A program made the translations under genes and the position numbers. The notes under the pieces are model-generated. The model did not search any database, was not told the DNA's origin, and saw only the letters and a program-made list of their open reading frames with translations. From assembly GCA_964442285.1 (NCBI GenBank), contig CAYTZH010000060.1, positions 1 through 21,724 of the forward strand: DNA of 21,724 nucleotides, in the 5' to 3' direction. Numbering within the stretch: the stretch's first letter is position 1; the number at the start of each line of letters is the position of its first letter. Positions 7,709 through 14,613 of this stretch are shown piece by piece. The DNA comes from CAYTZH01 sp964442285 (lineage in GTDB: Bacteria; Myxococcota_A; UBA9160; JAFDET01).

Positions 7709-7714
7709 AACGTA
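7709..7714 (-). promoter_or_regulatory. putative -10 element TACGTT for the sulfotransferase
   Basis: On the minus strand TACGTT (TAnnnT) lies 37 bases before the preferred TTG start at 7672, so transcription from about 7702 would give a leader of some 30 bases that includes the AGGGGG ribosome site. It lies in the 178-bp divergent gap 7673-7850 shared with the diguanylate cyclase. Also in that gap is an imperfect inverted repeat GTTCC-CC-GGAAC. Confidence 0.25.
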
Positions 7715-7850
7715 GTGGAGGAGACGCCGCTGTCGAGCCTGGGGGGTTCCCCGGAACGGCCCATCCGGCCGACACCCGGATCCGACGCGCCGGTCCGGGC
7801 GCGCCCCCGGGAGCCGTCAACCGCGGCCGAGCGCGCACCGAAGCGTCCGG

Positions 7851-8939
7851 GTGGTGCAGCAGGCCCGACGCGACGACCCTCCCCGACCGGCTGCCTCGCC
7901 GGGGGAGCACACCCTCGCCGGTGCGGCCTCGGTGATCCTGGCGATCCTCGCGCTCGCGGCCCTCGCCGCCGAGCTCCTGCTGCCCCTCACCGTCATCGGG
8001 CGGAGCCTGATGTGGGCCATGCTGTCGGCGCTCGGTCTGAGCATGCTGCTGGCGCTGCTGCTCGCCCGCAAGGAGGCGACGCGCCCCCTGGCGCCCCAGG
8101 TGCTGCTCGCCACCGTCTTCGTCGTCCCGGTGGCGGGCGCCTTCGCGCTGGGCGGCCCGGCGGCGCCTTCGCTGCCGATCGCGGCCATCGTGCCGGTGCT
8201 CGCCACCCTGATCGCCGGGCGCCGCGCCGCCTTCGCATGGACTGCGGTGCTGCTGGCGTCGTTCGGGGCCCTGATCGCCCTGGATCGCGGCGGCTTCGCC
8301 TTCCTGTCGGTGATGCGCGAGTCCAACCGCCCGGCGTCGCTGCTGATCGTCCAGACCCTCATGAGCCTGGCCGTCGTGGGCGTGGCCCTGCGCCACCGGG
8401 CGGCCAACGAACGGCTCCGTGCCGAGCTCAGCGAGGAGCGGGCGCGACTCGCCACGCTCGCCGGCACCGACCCCCTCACCGGAGTCGCCAATCGGCGCAG
8501 CTTCGACGAGCATCTCGTCCTGGCCCGGGAGCGCTCCCGGCGCACGAAGTCCGGCATGGGCGTAGTGCTCTTCGACCTCGATGCCTTCAAGACCACCAAC
8601 GACCGCTTCGGCCACACCGCCGGCGACGCCGTCCTCGCCGAGGTGGGCCGGCGCCTGACGGGCGTCACGCGGCGTATCGATCTGGTGGCGCGGCTGGGCG
8701 GCGACGAGTTCGCCGTGGTGCTCGAGAACGTGGGGTCGGCCGCGGAGCTCGAGGCCGTGGGGCAGAAGCTCGCCCAGACCCTGGAGCCGCCCCTGCCCTT
8801 CCGGGGCGAGCCGCTGACCTGCTCCGCCAGCCACGGCGTGGCCCACCATCCGGAAGACGCCGAGGATCTGGAGGCACTGCTCGAGCGCGCCGACTTCCGC
8901 ATGTACCGCTGCAAGAAGGAGCGCCGCCGGATCGACTAG
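7851..8939 (+). CDS. Membrane GGDEF-domain diguanylate cyclase
   Basis: 362 aa. Residues about 22-180 form five or six hydrophobic segments with short loops, a membrane sensor of no recognised named type. A short coiled-coil linker (RLRAELSEERARLATLAG) leads into a GGDEF domain beginning DPLTGVANRR (207-216). The active-site motif GGDEF is intact at 283-287, metal/GTP residues FDLDAFKTTND are at 241-251, and an RxxD inhibitory site is present (Arg274 to Asp277, five residues before GGDEF), so it should make c-di-GMP from two GTP and be product-inhibited. No EAL domain. GTG 7851 is used; a second GTG follows directly, and the ribosome site is weak. Divergent from the sulfotransferase; its TAG overlaps the stop of the convergent ASST-like gene in CTAG 8936-8939. 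Confidence 0.93.
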   Translation: MVQQARRDDPPRPAASPGEHTLAGAASVILAILALAALAAELLLPLTVIGRSLMWAMLSALGLSMLLALLLARKEATRPLAPQVLLATVFVVPVAGAFALGGPAAPSLPIAAIVPVLATLIAGRRAAFAWTAVLLASFGALIALDRGGFAFLSVMRESNRPASLLIVQTLMSLAVVGVALRHRAANERLRAELSEERARLATLAGTDPLTGVANRRSFDEHLVLARERSRRTKSGMGVVLFDLDAFKTTNDRFGHTAGDAVLAEVGRRLTGVTRRIDLVARLGGDEFAVVLENVGSAAELEAVGQKLAQTLEPPLPFRGEPLTCSASHGVAHHPEDAEDLEALLERADFRMYRCKKERRRID

Positions 8940-9988
8940 GAGGGCAGGCGGGGGTCGTCGGGCAGGTACCAGTGGGAGCGGAAGACGACCGGCGTGGGCC
9001 CGAAGACCGTGTCGATCATGTGCGGGTTGACCCACTCCCAGACCGTCTCCCGCTCGGGCGTCACCTGGAAGAGTCGTCCCGTCGCCGCTTCGGTGATGAA
9101 CGTATTGCCGTTGGGCAGGCGCTGGGCGGCGCCCGCCATGAACGACTGGAAGGCGAGCACCGTCCTGTCCAGGTACTGCCAGACGACCTCGTCGTTCGCC
9201 GGATCCACCTCCAGCACCCGGGCGAAGCCCGGGGCGCGCTCGCGGTGCACCCCGTTGTCGAAGATCAGGATGTTGCCGCTCTCGAGCTCCCGGGCGTCGT
9301 GCTGATGGGAGGTGACCCCGCGCCCCCAGCTCCAGCGCACCGCGCCGCTCTCGCGGTCGAGCTTCATCACGCTGCTCGTCATCCGGAAGCTCACCAGCCA
9401 GTGGCCGTCTCGGGTGAGACGGATCGAGTTGCCGTGGGTCCACTCCTTGCGACTGTCGAGGGGGCAGATGACCTGGGTCTCCGGGTCCAGGTGGTCCGCC
9501 GCGCGCCAGACGGTGGTGCGGCTACCGTCGCGCCGGATGTGCTCGATGGTGTCGCCCCAGATCCGCTCGGGATCGTCGGCGTGGGGAACGCCACCGCGGA
9601 TCGCGTCGCTGAGATCCTGGGGCAGGGGCTCCCAGCCCAGGGCGTGGTAGCTCCCGTCCTCGAGACGGCAGACGTCGTGGTGGAGGAGGTCACCCCGGTA
9701 CTCCCAGACGACCCTGCCCGCCGGGTCCAGCTCCACCAGGCCCACGATCTCGCCGTTGGCGATCTTCGGCGGCTGGGTCGAGTCCCCGCCCAGCAGCCCG
9801 AGCAGCGACCCGTCCGGCAGCAGCTTCGCATAGGCCAGCCACTCGCCCGCGTCCCAGCTGTGGGCCGTCTCGCCGTCGGCGCGCACCAGGATCACGCGCG
9901 TGCCCTGCGGCACCATGGCGTAGCCGTCGCACGCGCGTGTGGGGTCGCGATACACGAGACCGGTGGGGCGTTTGCGGATCCAGGCCAC
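8936..9988 (-). CDS. Arylsulfotransferase (ASST)-like beta-propeller protein
   Basis: 350 aa. The sequence consists of repeated blade-like strands of the type VDPANDEVVWQYL, LDPAGRVVWEYRG and LPNGNTFITE, typical of the ASST/Arylsulfotran families. Conserved polar clusters are HHD (103-105), THGNS (His185), SHQHD (His228, His230) and a C-terminal Arg337. In characterised AssT the propeller holds catalytic histidines that move sulfate between phenols without PAPS; whether these His residues are the equivalents cannot be settled here. There is no signal peptide, whereas E. coli-type AssT is periplasmic, so either export is absent or the function differs. GTG 9988 is preceded by GGAG five bases away. 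It lies 23 bases downstream of the S1P-lyase-like gene on the same strand, a likely operon. Confidence 0.78.
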   Translation of the reverse strand: MAWIRKRPTGLVYRDPTRACDGYAMVPQGTRVILVRADGETAHSWDAGEWLAYAKLLPDGSLLGLLGGDSTQPPKIANGEIVGLVELDPAGRVVWEYRGDLLHHDVCRLEDGSYHALGWEPLPQDLSDAIRGGVPHADDPERIWGDTIEHIRRDGSRTTVWRAADHLDPETQVICPLDSRKEWTHGNSIRLTRDGHWLVSFRMTSSVMKLDRESGAVRWSWGRGVTSHQHDARELESGNILIFDNGVHRERAPGFARVLEVDPANDEVVWQYLDRTVLAFQSFMAGAAQRLPNGNTFITEAATGRLFQVTPERETVWEWVNPHMIDTVFGPTPVVFRSHWYLPDDPRLPS

Positions 9989-10011
9989 GTCTGCTCCGGC
10001 CCGTGCGAGAC

Positions 10012-11268
10012 CTACTCGAGGGTGGCGTAGCTCGTGCTGCGGTCGTCGACCCGCTCCCCTCGCACCGCGCCCACGCAGTCAGCGAGGTCGGCGAGGTAGG
10101 CTTCGATGACGCCCGCGTTGGTGTTGCTCACCGTGGAGTGCAGCGAGTCGGGCGGGGCCTGGCGGTCGTGGAACCAGCCGCGCTCGAGCAGGGCGTCCCC
10201 CACGGCGAAGGCGTCCACGGGGGGCCCGGCGGCCGCCGGGTCCGCGGCCATGGCCACCAGGTGGTAGCGGCCGTCGCCGAGCACCCGCACGCCGTCGATC
10301 CCGCCGATGCCCTCGCGCATGCGGTCGGCGTTCTCCAGGGTGCTGCGCGTCAGGTCGCAGTAGCCCTCGATCCCCAGGTGCTGCATCACGGCCCAGGCCG
10401 TGGCCATGGGCAGGCCGGAACGGGTGCCCTGGAGATTGGGCGAGGCGTAGAAGCCGCCCAGCCAGCCGTCGAAGACGAAGGTCTGGTAGCGGCGCAGCGC
10501 CTTGGTGCGGTGGAGGATCACCGAGACGCCCTTGGGCGCGTAGCCGAGCTTGTGGATGTCGGCCGAGATGGAGTGGATGCCCTCCACGCGGAAGTCCCAG
10601 GGCGGAACCGGCCGTCCGATCCGCTCGGCGAAGGGGAGCACGAAGCCGCCCATGCAGGCGTCCACGTGGCAGTTGGCGTCGACCGATGCCGCCAGCTCGG
10701 CGATCGCCGGGATCGGATCCACGACGCCCTGGGGATACTGGGGCGCCGATCCCACCACGAGCACGGTGCGCTCGTTCACGCAGGCGGCCATGGCCTCCAC
10801 GTCGGCGGTCCAGTCGTCGCGGACCGGCGTCTTGTGGAGCTTCAGGCCGAACAGGTGCGCCCCCTTGTGAAAGGCGGCATGGGCGCTCTCGGCCACGACC
10901 ATCTCCGGCTCGCTCACGCCCCGCTCCGCCCGACCGCGCTCCCGGGCCGCCTTCACCGCGCACAGGATCGACTCGGTACCGCCGCTGGTGAGGAAGCCCG
11001 CCGCGGTCTCCGGCGCGTGGAGGAGCGAGGCCGTCCAGCCCACGACCTCGGACTGGATCTCGCCGAGGGAGGGGAATGCCCTGGTGTTGAGGGCGTTCTC
11101 GTGGAGGTAGAGGATCGCCGCGCGCTCGGCCGCTTCGTGCACCGACGGACCGCCGTCGTAGACCATGCCGAAGGTCCGGCCGTCGGCCCAGCGCAGGTCC
11201 TTCTCCCGCTTTGCCTGCAGCTCTGCGATGACCTCGTCGACGGAACGGCGCTTCTCCGGCAGCGACAT
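10012..11268 (-). CDS. Sphingosine-1-phosphate-lyase-like PLP-dependent decarboxylase
   Basis: 418 aa, fold type I PLP enzyme of the group II decarboxylase family. Phosphate-site SGGTES (95-100), ring-stacking His130, HVDACMGGF with the pyridine-binding Asp203, and ISADIHKLGYAPKG with Schiff-base Lys240 are all present. The pattern HVDAC.GGF...DFRV.GI.SISAD.HK.GYAPKG, then GG.YASP...G.R.G, follows eukaryotic and bacterial S1P lyases much more closely than glutamate or aromatic decarboxylases. The expected reaction is cleavage of a phosphorylated long-chain base to phosphoethanolamine and an aldehyde, but a related amino-acid decarboxylase cannot be excluded. Unlike the eukaryotic enzyme it has no N-terminal membrane helix, as in bacterial homologues. 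The frame is open to 11535; ATG 11268 is chosen because GAGG stands four bases before it and the upstream translation is low-complexity. First gene of a probable operon with the ASST-like gene. Confidence 0.88.
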   Translation of the reverse strand: MSLPEKRRSVDEVIAELQAKREKDLRWADGRTFGMVYDGGPSVHEAAERAAILYLHENALNTRAFPSLGEIQSEVVGWTASLLHAPETAAGFLTSGGTESILCAVKAARERGRAERGVSEPEMVVAESAHAAFHKGAHLFGLKLHKTPVRDDWTADVEAMAACVNERTVLVVGSAPQYPQGVVDPIPAIAELAASVDANCHVDACMGGFVLPFAERIGRPVPPWDFRVEGIHSISADIHKLGYAPKGVSVILHRTKALRRYQTFVFDGWLGGFYASPNLQGTRSGLPMATAWAVMQHLGIEGYCDLTRSTLENADRMREGIGGIDGVRVLGDGRYHLVAMAADPAAAGPPVDAFAVGDALLERGWFHDRQAPPDSLHSTVSNTNAGVIEAYLADLADCVGAVRGERVDDRSTSYATLE

Positions 11269-11397
11269 GACACCTCGAGATAGGTCATCCCGTCTCGATG
11301 GACAAGCGACCGGCGCGTTGCGCACGGCCTCCGCGCGAGGCGCCGTCTCCCGGCACCCGCCGGCCGGGCGGGCCTCCGGCTCGCCACCTGCGGGTGA

Positions 11398-11604
11398 CGT
11401 CCCGCCTCGACGCGTCCGGAGCCCCCCGGCAGCCTTCCCCCGAGCCCGGCCGAACGCGACTTCTCGGTCCGGGTCCGCAAGCTCGGCGGCCCGCGTACGC
11501 GGCTGCTCACCGGGGTGCAGGCCCCGACGTCCCACGACGCCTCCCTGGCCGCCCTCGCCCTGGTGGGCGACAGCTGGGAGATCGTGGGGGTCGATCCGTC
11601 CTGA
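11398..11604 (+). pseudogene. Start-less coding fragment (possible gene remnant) in the 11269-11614 gap
   Basis: The 346-bp gap between the S1P-lyase-like gene and the next small gene contains a plus-strand frame that ends at TGA 11602 and is open back to a TGA at 11395. From about 11452 it reads ERDFSVRVRKLGG, then TRLLTGVQAPTSHDASLAA and LALVGDSWEIVGVDPS, a natural-looking protein with nearly every third base G or C, as in real genes here. There is no ATG, GTG or TTG before a GTG at 11515, so it cannot be a complete conventional gene. The neighbouring frame (open from ATG 11298) reads LRVTSRLDASG just upstream, so a frameshifted or truncated gene is possible. No family recognised. Confidence 0.35.
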
Positions 11605-11614
11605 GCCGGCGCCG

Positions 11615-11920
11615 CTACTGGCGGTCGGAGGCGCCGAGGGAGAGGGACTCCGCCAGCTGCTGCGCCTCCTCCAGCACCCGGTCCACCAGGCGCATCGCCG
11701 GGAGGCTCAGCCGGAAGCCGAGGAAGGCGGTGGTGGAGAGCTCCATGAAGGGAGCGGCCAGGTCCGCGCCGTCGGACGCCGTCTCGATGCCCGAGAGGAC
11801 GCGCGTGAAGAACGCGTGCTGATCCGCCTCCCCCTCCGACCGGGCAAGGTCGCACAGCGACCGGAGCAGGGGCGCCAGCTCGCGATGGGCGTAGGTGACG
11901 GGATCGAAGTTCGCGTCCAC
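11615..11920 (-). CDS. Small helical protein, function unknown
   Basis: 101 aa, soluble, mostly predicted helix with heptad-like leucines (SLPAMRLVDRVLEEAQQLAESL near the C-terminus in outline) and acidic overall. No signal peptide, membrane helix, cysteine motif or recognised family. Codon third positions are overwhelmingly G or C, which supports it as a real gene. The GTG start at 11920 has no Shine-Dalgarno (the upstream bases are a run of C), but a TAGCCT hexamer ends exactly six bases before it, so a leaderless mRNA is likely. It is followed by the 346-bp gap containing the coding fragment and is divergent from the CNNM gene. Confidence 0.65.
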   Translation of the reverse strand: MDANFDPVTYAHRELAPLLRSLCDLARSEGEADQHAFFTRVLSGIETASDGADLAAPFMELSTTAFLGFRLSLPAMRLVDRVLEEAQQLAESLSLGASDRQ

Positions 11921-11926
11921 GGGGGG

Positions 11927-11932
11927 AGGCTA
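11927..11932 (-). promoter_or_regulatory. putative -10 element TAGCCT placing +1 at the start codon
   Basis: On the minus strand the order is TAGCCT, six C residues, then the GTG start of the 101-aa gene. Transcription normally begins about 6-7 bases after a -10 box, which here is the first base of the start codon. With no ribosome site present, this is the clearest leaderless candidate in the window. Confidence 0.4.
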
Positions 11933-12051
11933 GGTGCCCCCGCCGGCCTGCCCAGCCGGCCCGCGCTCGTCCGGGGGGGCCGCGCTTGCGGTTCCGCGGG
12001 TTTGGACGACCCTGTCCCCACCCCGCCTCGGAGGTGCGTCCCCGCGAGACC

Positions 12052-13155
12052 ATGGTCGGCCTGCTCGTCCTCTTCTTCTCGCTCGCGATCGGCTTCTCGT
12101 TCCTGTGCTCGCTGTGGGAGGCCGTGCTTCTGAGCATCACACCGTCCTACGCGGAGATCCGCTACCGCGAGGGAACCGCGGTGGGACGCCTCCTGCGGAG
12201 CTTCAAGGACGAGATCGACCGCCCCCTGGCGGCCATCCTCACCCTGAACACGATCGCCCACACGGTGGGCGCCATCGGCGTCGGCAGCCAGGCCGCGGTG
12301 ATCTGGGCCGACGCCAGCCCCTGGATCACCTCGGCCCTGATCCCCATCGGCATGACCCTCGCGATCCTGGTGCTCTCGGAGCTGATCCCGAAGACCCTGG
12401 GCGCCACCTACTGGCAACCCCTGGTGCCCTTCACGGTGGCGTCGCTGCGGCTGGCGCTCCTGGTGCTCGCGCCCCTGGTCTGGCTGAGCAGCCTTGTCAC
12501 GGGGCTGCTCAAGGGCAAGGACGAGCGCAGCGTGTTGTCGCGGTCCGACTTCGTGGCCATGGCGGAGATCGGCGCCGAGACGGGCGTCTTCCAGCGCTCC
12601 GAGTCGGAGATGATCGCGAACCTGATGCGTTTCCACCGGGTCCGCGCCGCCGACATCATGACCCCGCGCACGGTGGTGCGGGCGGCCCCGGAGGAGATCA
12701 GCCTGCGGGAGTACCACGAGGGCCACGCCACGCGCATCTTCTCCCGGATCCCCACCTACCACGAGGGCTCGAAGGACCGGGTCACGGGCTACGTGCTGAA
12801 GGACGACGTGCTCGAGGCCCTGGTGGCCGGACGCAGCGACGACCCGCTCTCGAGCATCCGCCGCGAGATCCTGGTGGTGCCCGACGCCTTCCCGGTGGAC
12901 GACCTCTTCTACCTCTTCCTCGAGAAGCGCGAGCACATCGCCGCGGTGGTGGACGAGTTCGGCGGCATGGCGGGGATCGTCACCATGGAGGACGTGATCG
13001 AGACCCTCCTGGGCCTCGAGATCGTCGACGAGTCCGACACCGCCGAGGACATGCAGGCCCTCGCCCGGCGGAGCTGGGAGCGCCGGGCCCGCGCCCTGGG
13101 CCTGCTCGGCGCCGACGCGAAGGCCGACGCCACCCCCGAGCGCGGAGACGCGTGA
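12052..13155 (+). CDS. CNNM/CorB-family membrane protein (DUF21 plus CBS pair)
   Basis: 367 aa. The N-terminal CNNM transmembrane domain (about residues 1-150) has the polar first helix SLWEAVLLSITPSY, conserved Asn66 in LNTIAHTVGA, and the hallmark SELIPKTLGA (109-118). A CBS pair follows from AADIMTPRTVV to GIVTMEDVIETLLGLEI, including the DEFGG...VTMEDV strand-helix typical of CorB/CorC proteins. The C-terminal CorC_HlyC domain of longer relatives is missing; only a charged tail follows. The family is linked to Mg2+ export or homeostasis, often mislabelled hemolysin. The frame extends upstream to 11986, but ATG 12052 starts the first membrane helix at once; the ribosome site is weak (GCGAGACC). 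Its last bases overlap the next gene as GTGA, so translation is coupled. Confidence 0.92.
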   Translation: MVGLLVLFFSLAIGFSFLCSLWEAVLLSITPSYAEIRYREGTAVGRLLRSFKDEIDRPLAAILTLNTIAHTVGAIGVGSQAAVIWADASPWITSALIPIGMTLAILVLSELIPKTLGATYWQPLVPFTVASLRLALLVLAPLVWLSSLVTGLLKGKDERSVLSRSDFVAMAEIGAETGVFQRSESEMIANLMRFHRVRAADIMTPRTVVRAAPEEISLREYHEGHATRIFSRIPTYHEGSKDRVTGYVLKDDVLEALVAGRSDDPLSSIRREILVVPDAFPVDDLFYLFLEKREHIAAVVDEFGGMAGIVTMEDVIETLLGLEIVDESDTAEDMQALARRSWERRARALGLLGADAKADATPERGDA

Positions 13156-14087
13156 GGGGCCGACTGGCAACGTGGGCCCTGGGGCTGCTCGCGGCGGCCG
13201 CGCCCGTGACGGCTGCCGCGGCGCCGTGCGCGGCCCCGTTCCCCCTGCGCGAGTCCCACCCGCTGCTCGGACCGGCCCTCGACCGCGGCCTGCGGGCCGC
13301 GGGACTCGGACGCGCCCTCGATGCAAGGCGGCTCACCGTGTCGCTGGTGGACCTCACGCGCGGCGGCGAGCCCGCCTACGCGGGGATCCACGATGACGTG
13401 ATGCTCTACGCGGCCAGCCTTCCCAAGATCGCCATCCTGCTGGCGCTCTTCGAGGGGGTGGAGCGCGGCGACGTGGCCTGGGAGGACGGCTTCCGCTGGA
13501 AGGTCGACCGGATGATCAACGTCTCGAGCAATCCCCTGGCGACCTGGGCCGGAAGACAGGTGGGCCTGAAGGGCATCGCCCGGGTGATGCGTGATCCGCG
13601 CTACTGCTTCTACGAGCCGGGGACCGGCGGGCTGTGGGCGGGGCGCTACTTCGAGAAGGGCGGACCGAGCCATCGCGAGCCGCTCCGCCAGCTCTCCCAC
13701 GCCGCTACCGCGCGCCAGGCCGCCCGCTTCTACGTGCTGCTCGACCGCGGCCTGCTGGTGTCGCCCTACTGGAGCCGCGCCATGCGGCGGCTGATGTCGC
13801 CGCCGGGTTACCGACACAAGTTCGTGGGTGCCCTGGCCTCGCGGCCCGGCCTGCGGTTCGCGGCGCGCAAGAGCGGAACCTGGAGGACGTACCACGCCGA
13901 CAGCGCGCTGATCCAGCACGGCCACGCCCGCTACGTGCTCACCGCCCTCGCCGACCACCCCGACGGCGAATCGATGCTGCGCCGGGTGGCCCGGGTGGCG
14001 GACGACCTCGTCGTCGCGGGCCGCCACCGGGGCTGGGTCGGGCGGCGCTCCGGGGCACCGGCGATCCAACGGGAGGGAGGACCATGA
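13152..14087 (+). CDS. Secreted serine hydrolase, class A beta-lactamase-like
   Basis: 311 aa with a signal peptide (Arg residues, then ALGLLAAAAPVTAAAA). The three motifs of penicillin-recognising serine enzymes are present in order: S89-L-P-K92 (SxxK), S125-S-N127 (SxN) and K240-S-G-T243 (KTG-like). The general-base Glu of the omega loop seen in class A beta-lactamases is not clearly identifiable, so a peptidoglycan peptidase or esterase role is as likely as lactam hydrolysis. GTG 13152 overlaps the CNNM stop (GTGA) and has GGAG a few bases before it. Its own stop overlaps the next ATG (ATGA). The coupling with a membrane CNNM protein and a disulfide-rich secreted protein suggests a joint envelope task, which is inference. 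Confidence 0.85.
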   Translation: MRGRLATWALGLLAAAAPVTAAAAPCAAPFPLRESHPLLGPALDRGLRAAGLGRALDARRLTVSLVDLTRGGEPAYAGIHDDVMLYAASLPKIAILLALFEGVERGDVAWEDGFRWKVDRMINVSSNPLATWAGRQVGLKGIARVMRDPRYCFYEPGTGGLWAGRYFEKGGPSHREPLRQLSHAATARQAARFYVLLDRGLLVSPYWSRAMRRLMSPPGYRHKFVGALASRPGLRFAARKSGTWRTYHADSALIQHGHARYVLTALADHPDGESMLRRVARVADDLVVAGRHRGWVGRRSGAPAIQREGGP

Positions 14088-14572
14088 GAGCGACTCGAGC
14101 GATGGCGGGGCTGGCGCTCGCGGCGGCGCTGACGGCGCTGCTTCCCGGGACCGCCCCCGCGGCGAACCCGCGCAACCTCGAGGAGTGCTACCTGCGGGTC
14201 GCCCTCGAGAAGTCCACGGCCGACCTGGCCTACGTGGCGCGGGAGATCTGCGACGCGGTCTTCCGCCGCTTCCCGCGGCCGGTCACCGTGCGCAACCCCG
14301 AGACCGGCGACTGCGAGGAGTGGTGGTTCGACGAGCGCGGCCGCTACGAGTCCGCCGAGCGACACTGCGCCTTGGAGGCGACCAGCGCCGGCACCTGGCG
14401 CTTCGCCTGCCAGTCCAAGCGGGGGAGCGATTTCACCTTCGCCGAGCTGCGGGAGGCCCAAGGCCGCTACACCCCCGTCGACGGCGTCCACGGTCGGGAC
14501 GTGGGCGCCCTGTTCACCGGGCTCACCGCCTGTGTCGAGGCCCGGGTGGAGCAGGAGCGCGGCGCGAACTGA
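14084..14572 (+). CDS. Secreted six-cysteine protein, function unknown
   Basis: 162 aa. A clean Sec signal peptide (MRATRAMAGLALAAALTALL, cleavage near APAA-NP at about 27) precedes a mature domain of about 135 residues with six cysteines (35, 56, 77, 95, 109, 150), an even number compatible with three disulfides. Trp and aromatic residues cluster in DCEEWWFDERG. No family recognised. The ATG overlaps the stop of the serine hydrolase (ATGA) and is preceded by a strong GGGAGG, so it is the third gene of the coupled unit. It may be an accessory or inhibitor of the hydrolase, but nothing in the sequence proves that. Confidence 0.8.
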   Translation: MRATRAMAGLALAAALTALLPGTAPAANPRNLEECYLRVALEKSTADLAYVAREICDAVFRRFPRPVTVRNPETGDCEEWWFDERGRYESAERHCALEATSAGTWRFACQSKRGSDFTFAELREAQGRYTPVDGVHGRDVGALFTGLTACVEARVEQERGAN

Positions 14573-14578
14573 TACCCT
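14573..14578 (+). promoter_or_regulatory. putative extended -10 element (TGA)TACCCT before the BVMO gene
   Basis: TACCCT begins right after the TGA stop of the six-cysteine gene, and that TGA supplies the TGn of an extended -10. It is the same hexamer as the one before the gene at 118. Transcription from about 14585 would leave a leader of roughly 29 bases containing GAGGA for the ATG at 14614. Confidence 0.3.
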
Positions 14579-14613
14579 GAGGGTCACCGTCACGCCTCCG
14601 CCCGAGGACGCCC

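Noticed and set aside
6272..10030. A 1252-codon open frame on the plus strand across the sulfotransferase, cyclase and ASST regions
   Set aside because: It runs antisense or out of frame to well-identified enzymes, has low-complexity Arg/Pro/Ala/Gly composition and no domain. Very high GC removes stop codons by chance.
11298..11822. A 174-aa plus-strand ORF from ATG 11298
   Set aside because: Most of it is Arg/Pro-rich and it crosses antisense into the 101-aa gene; only a short part may belong to the frameshifted remnant discussed.
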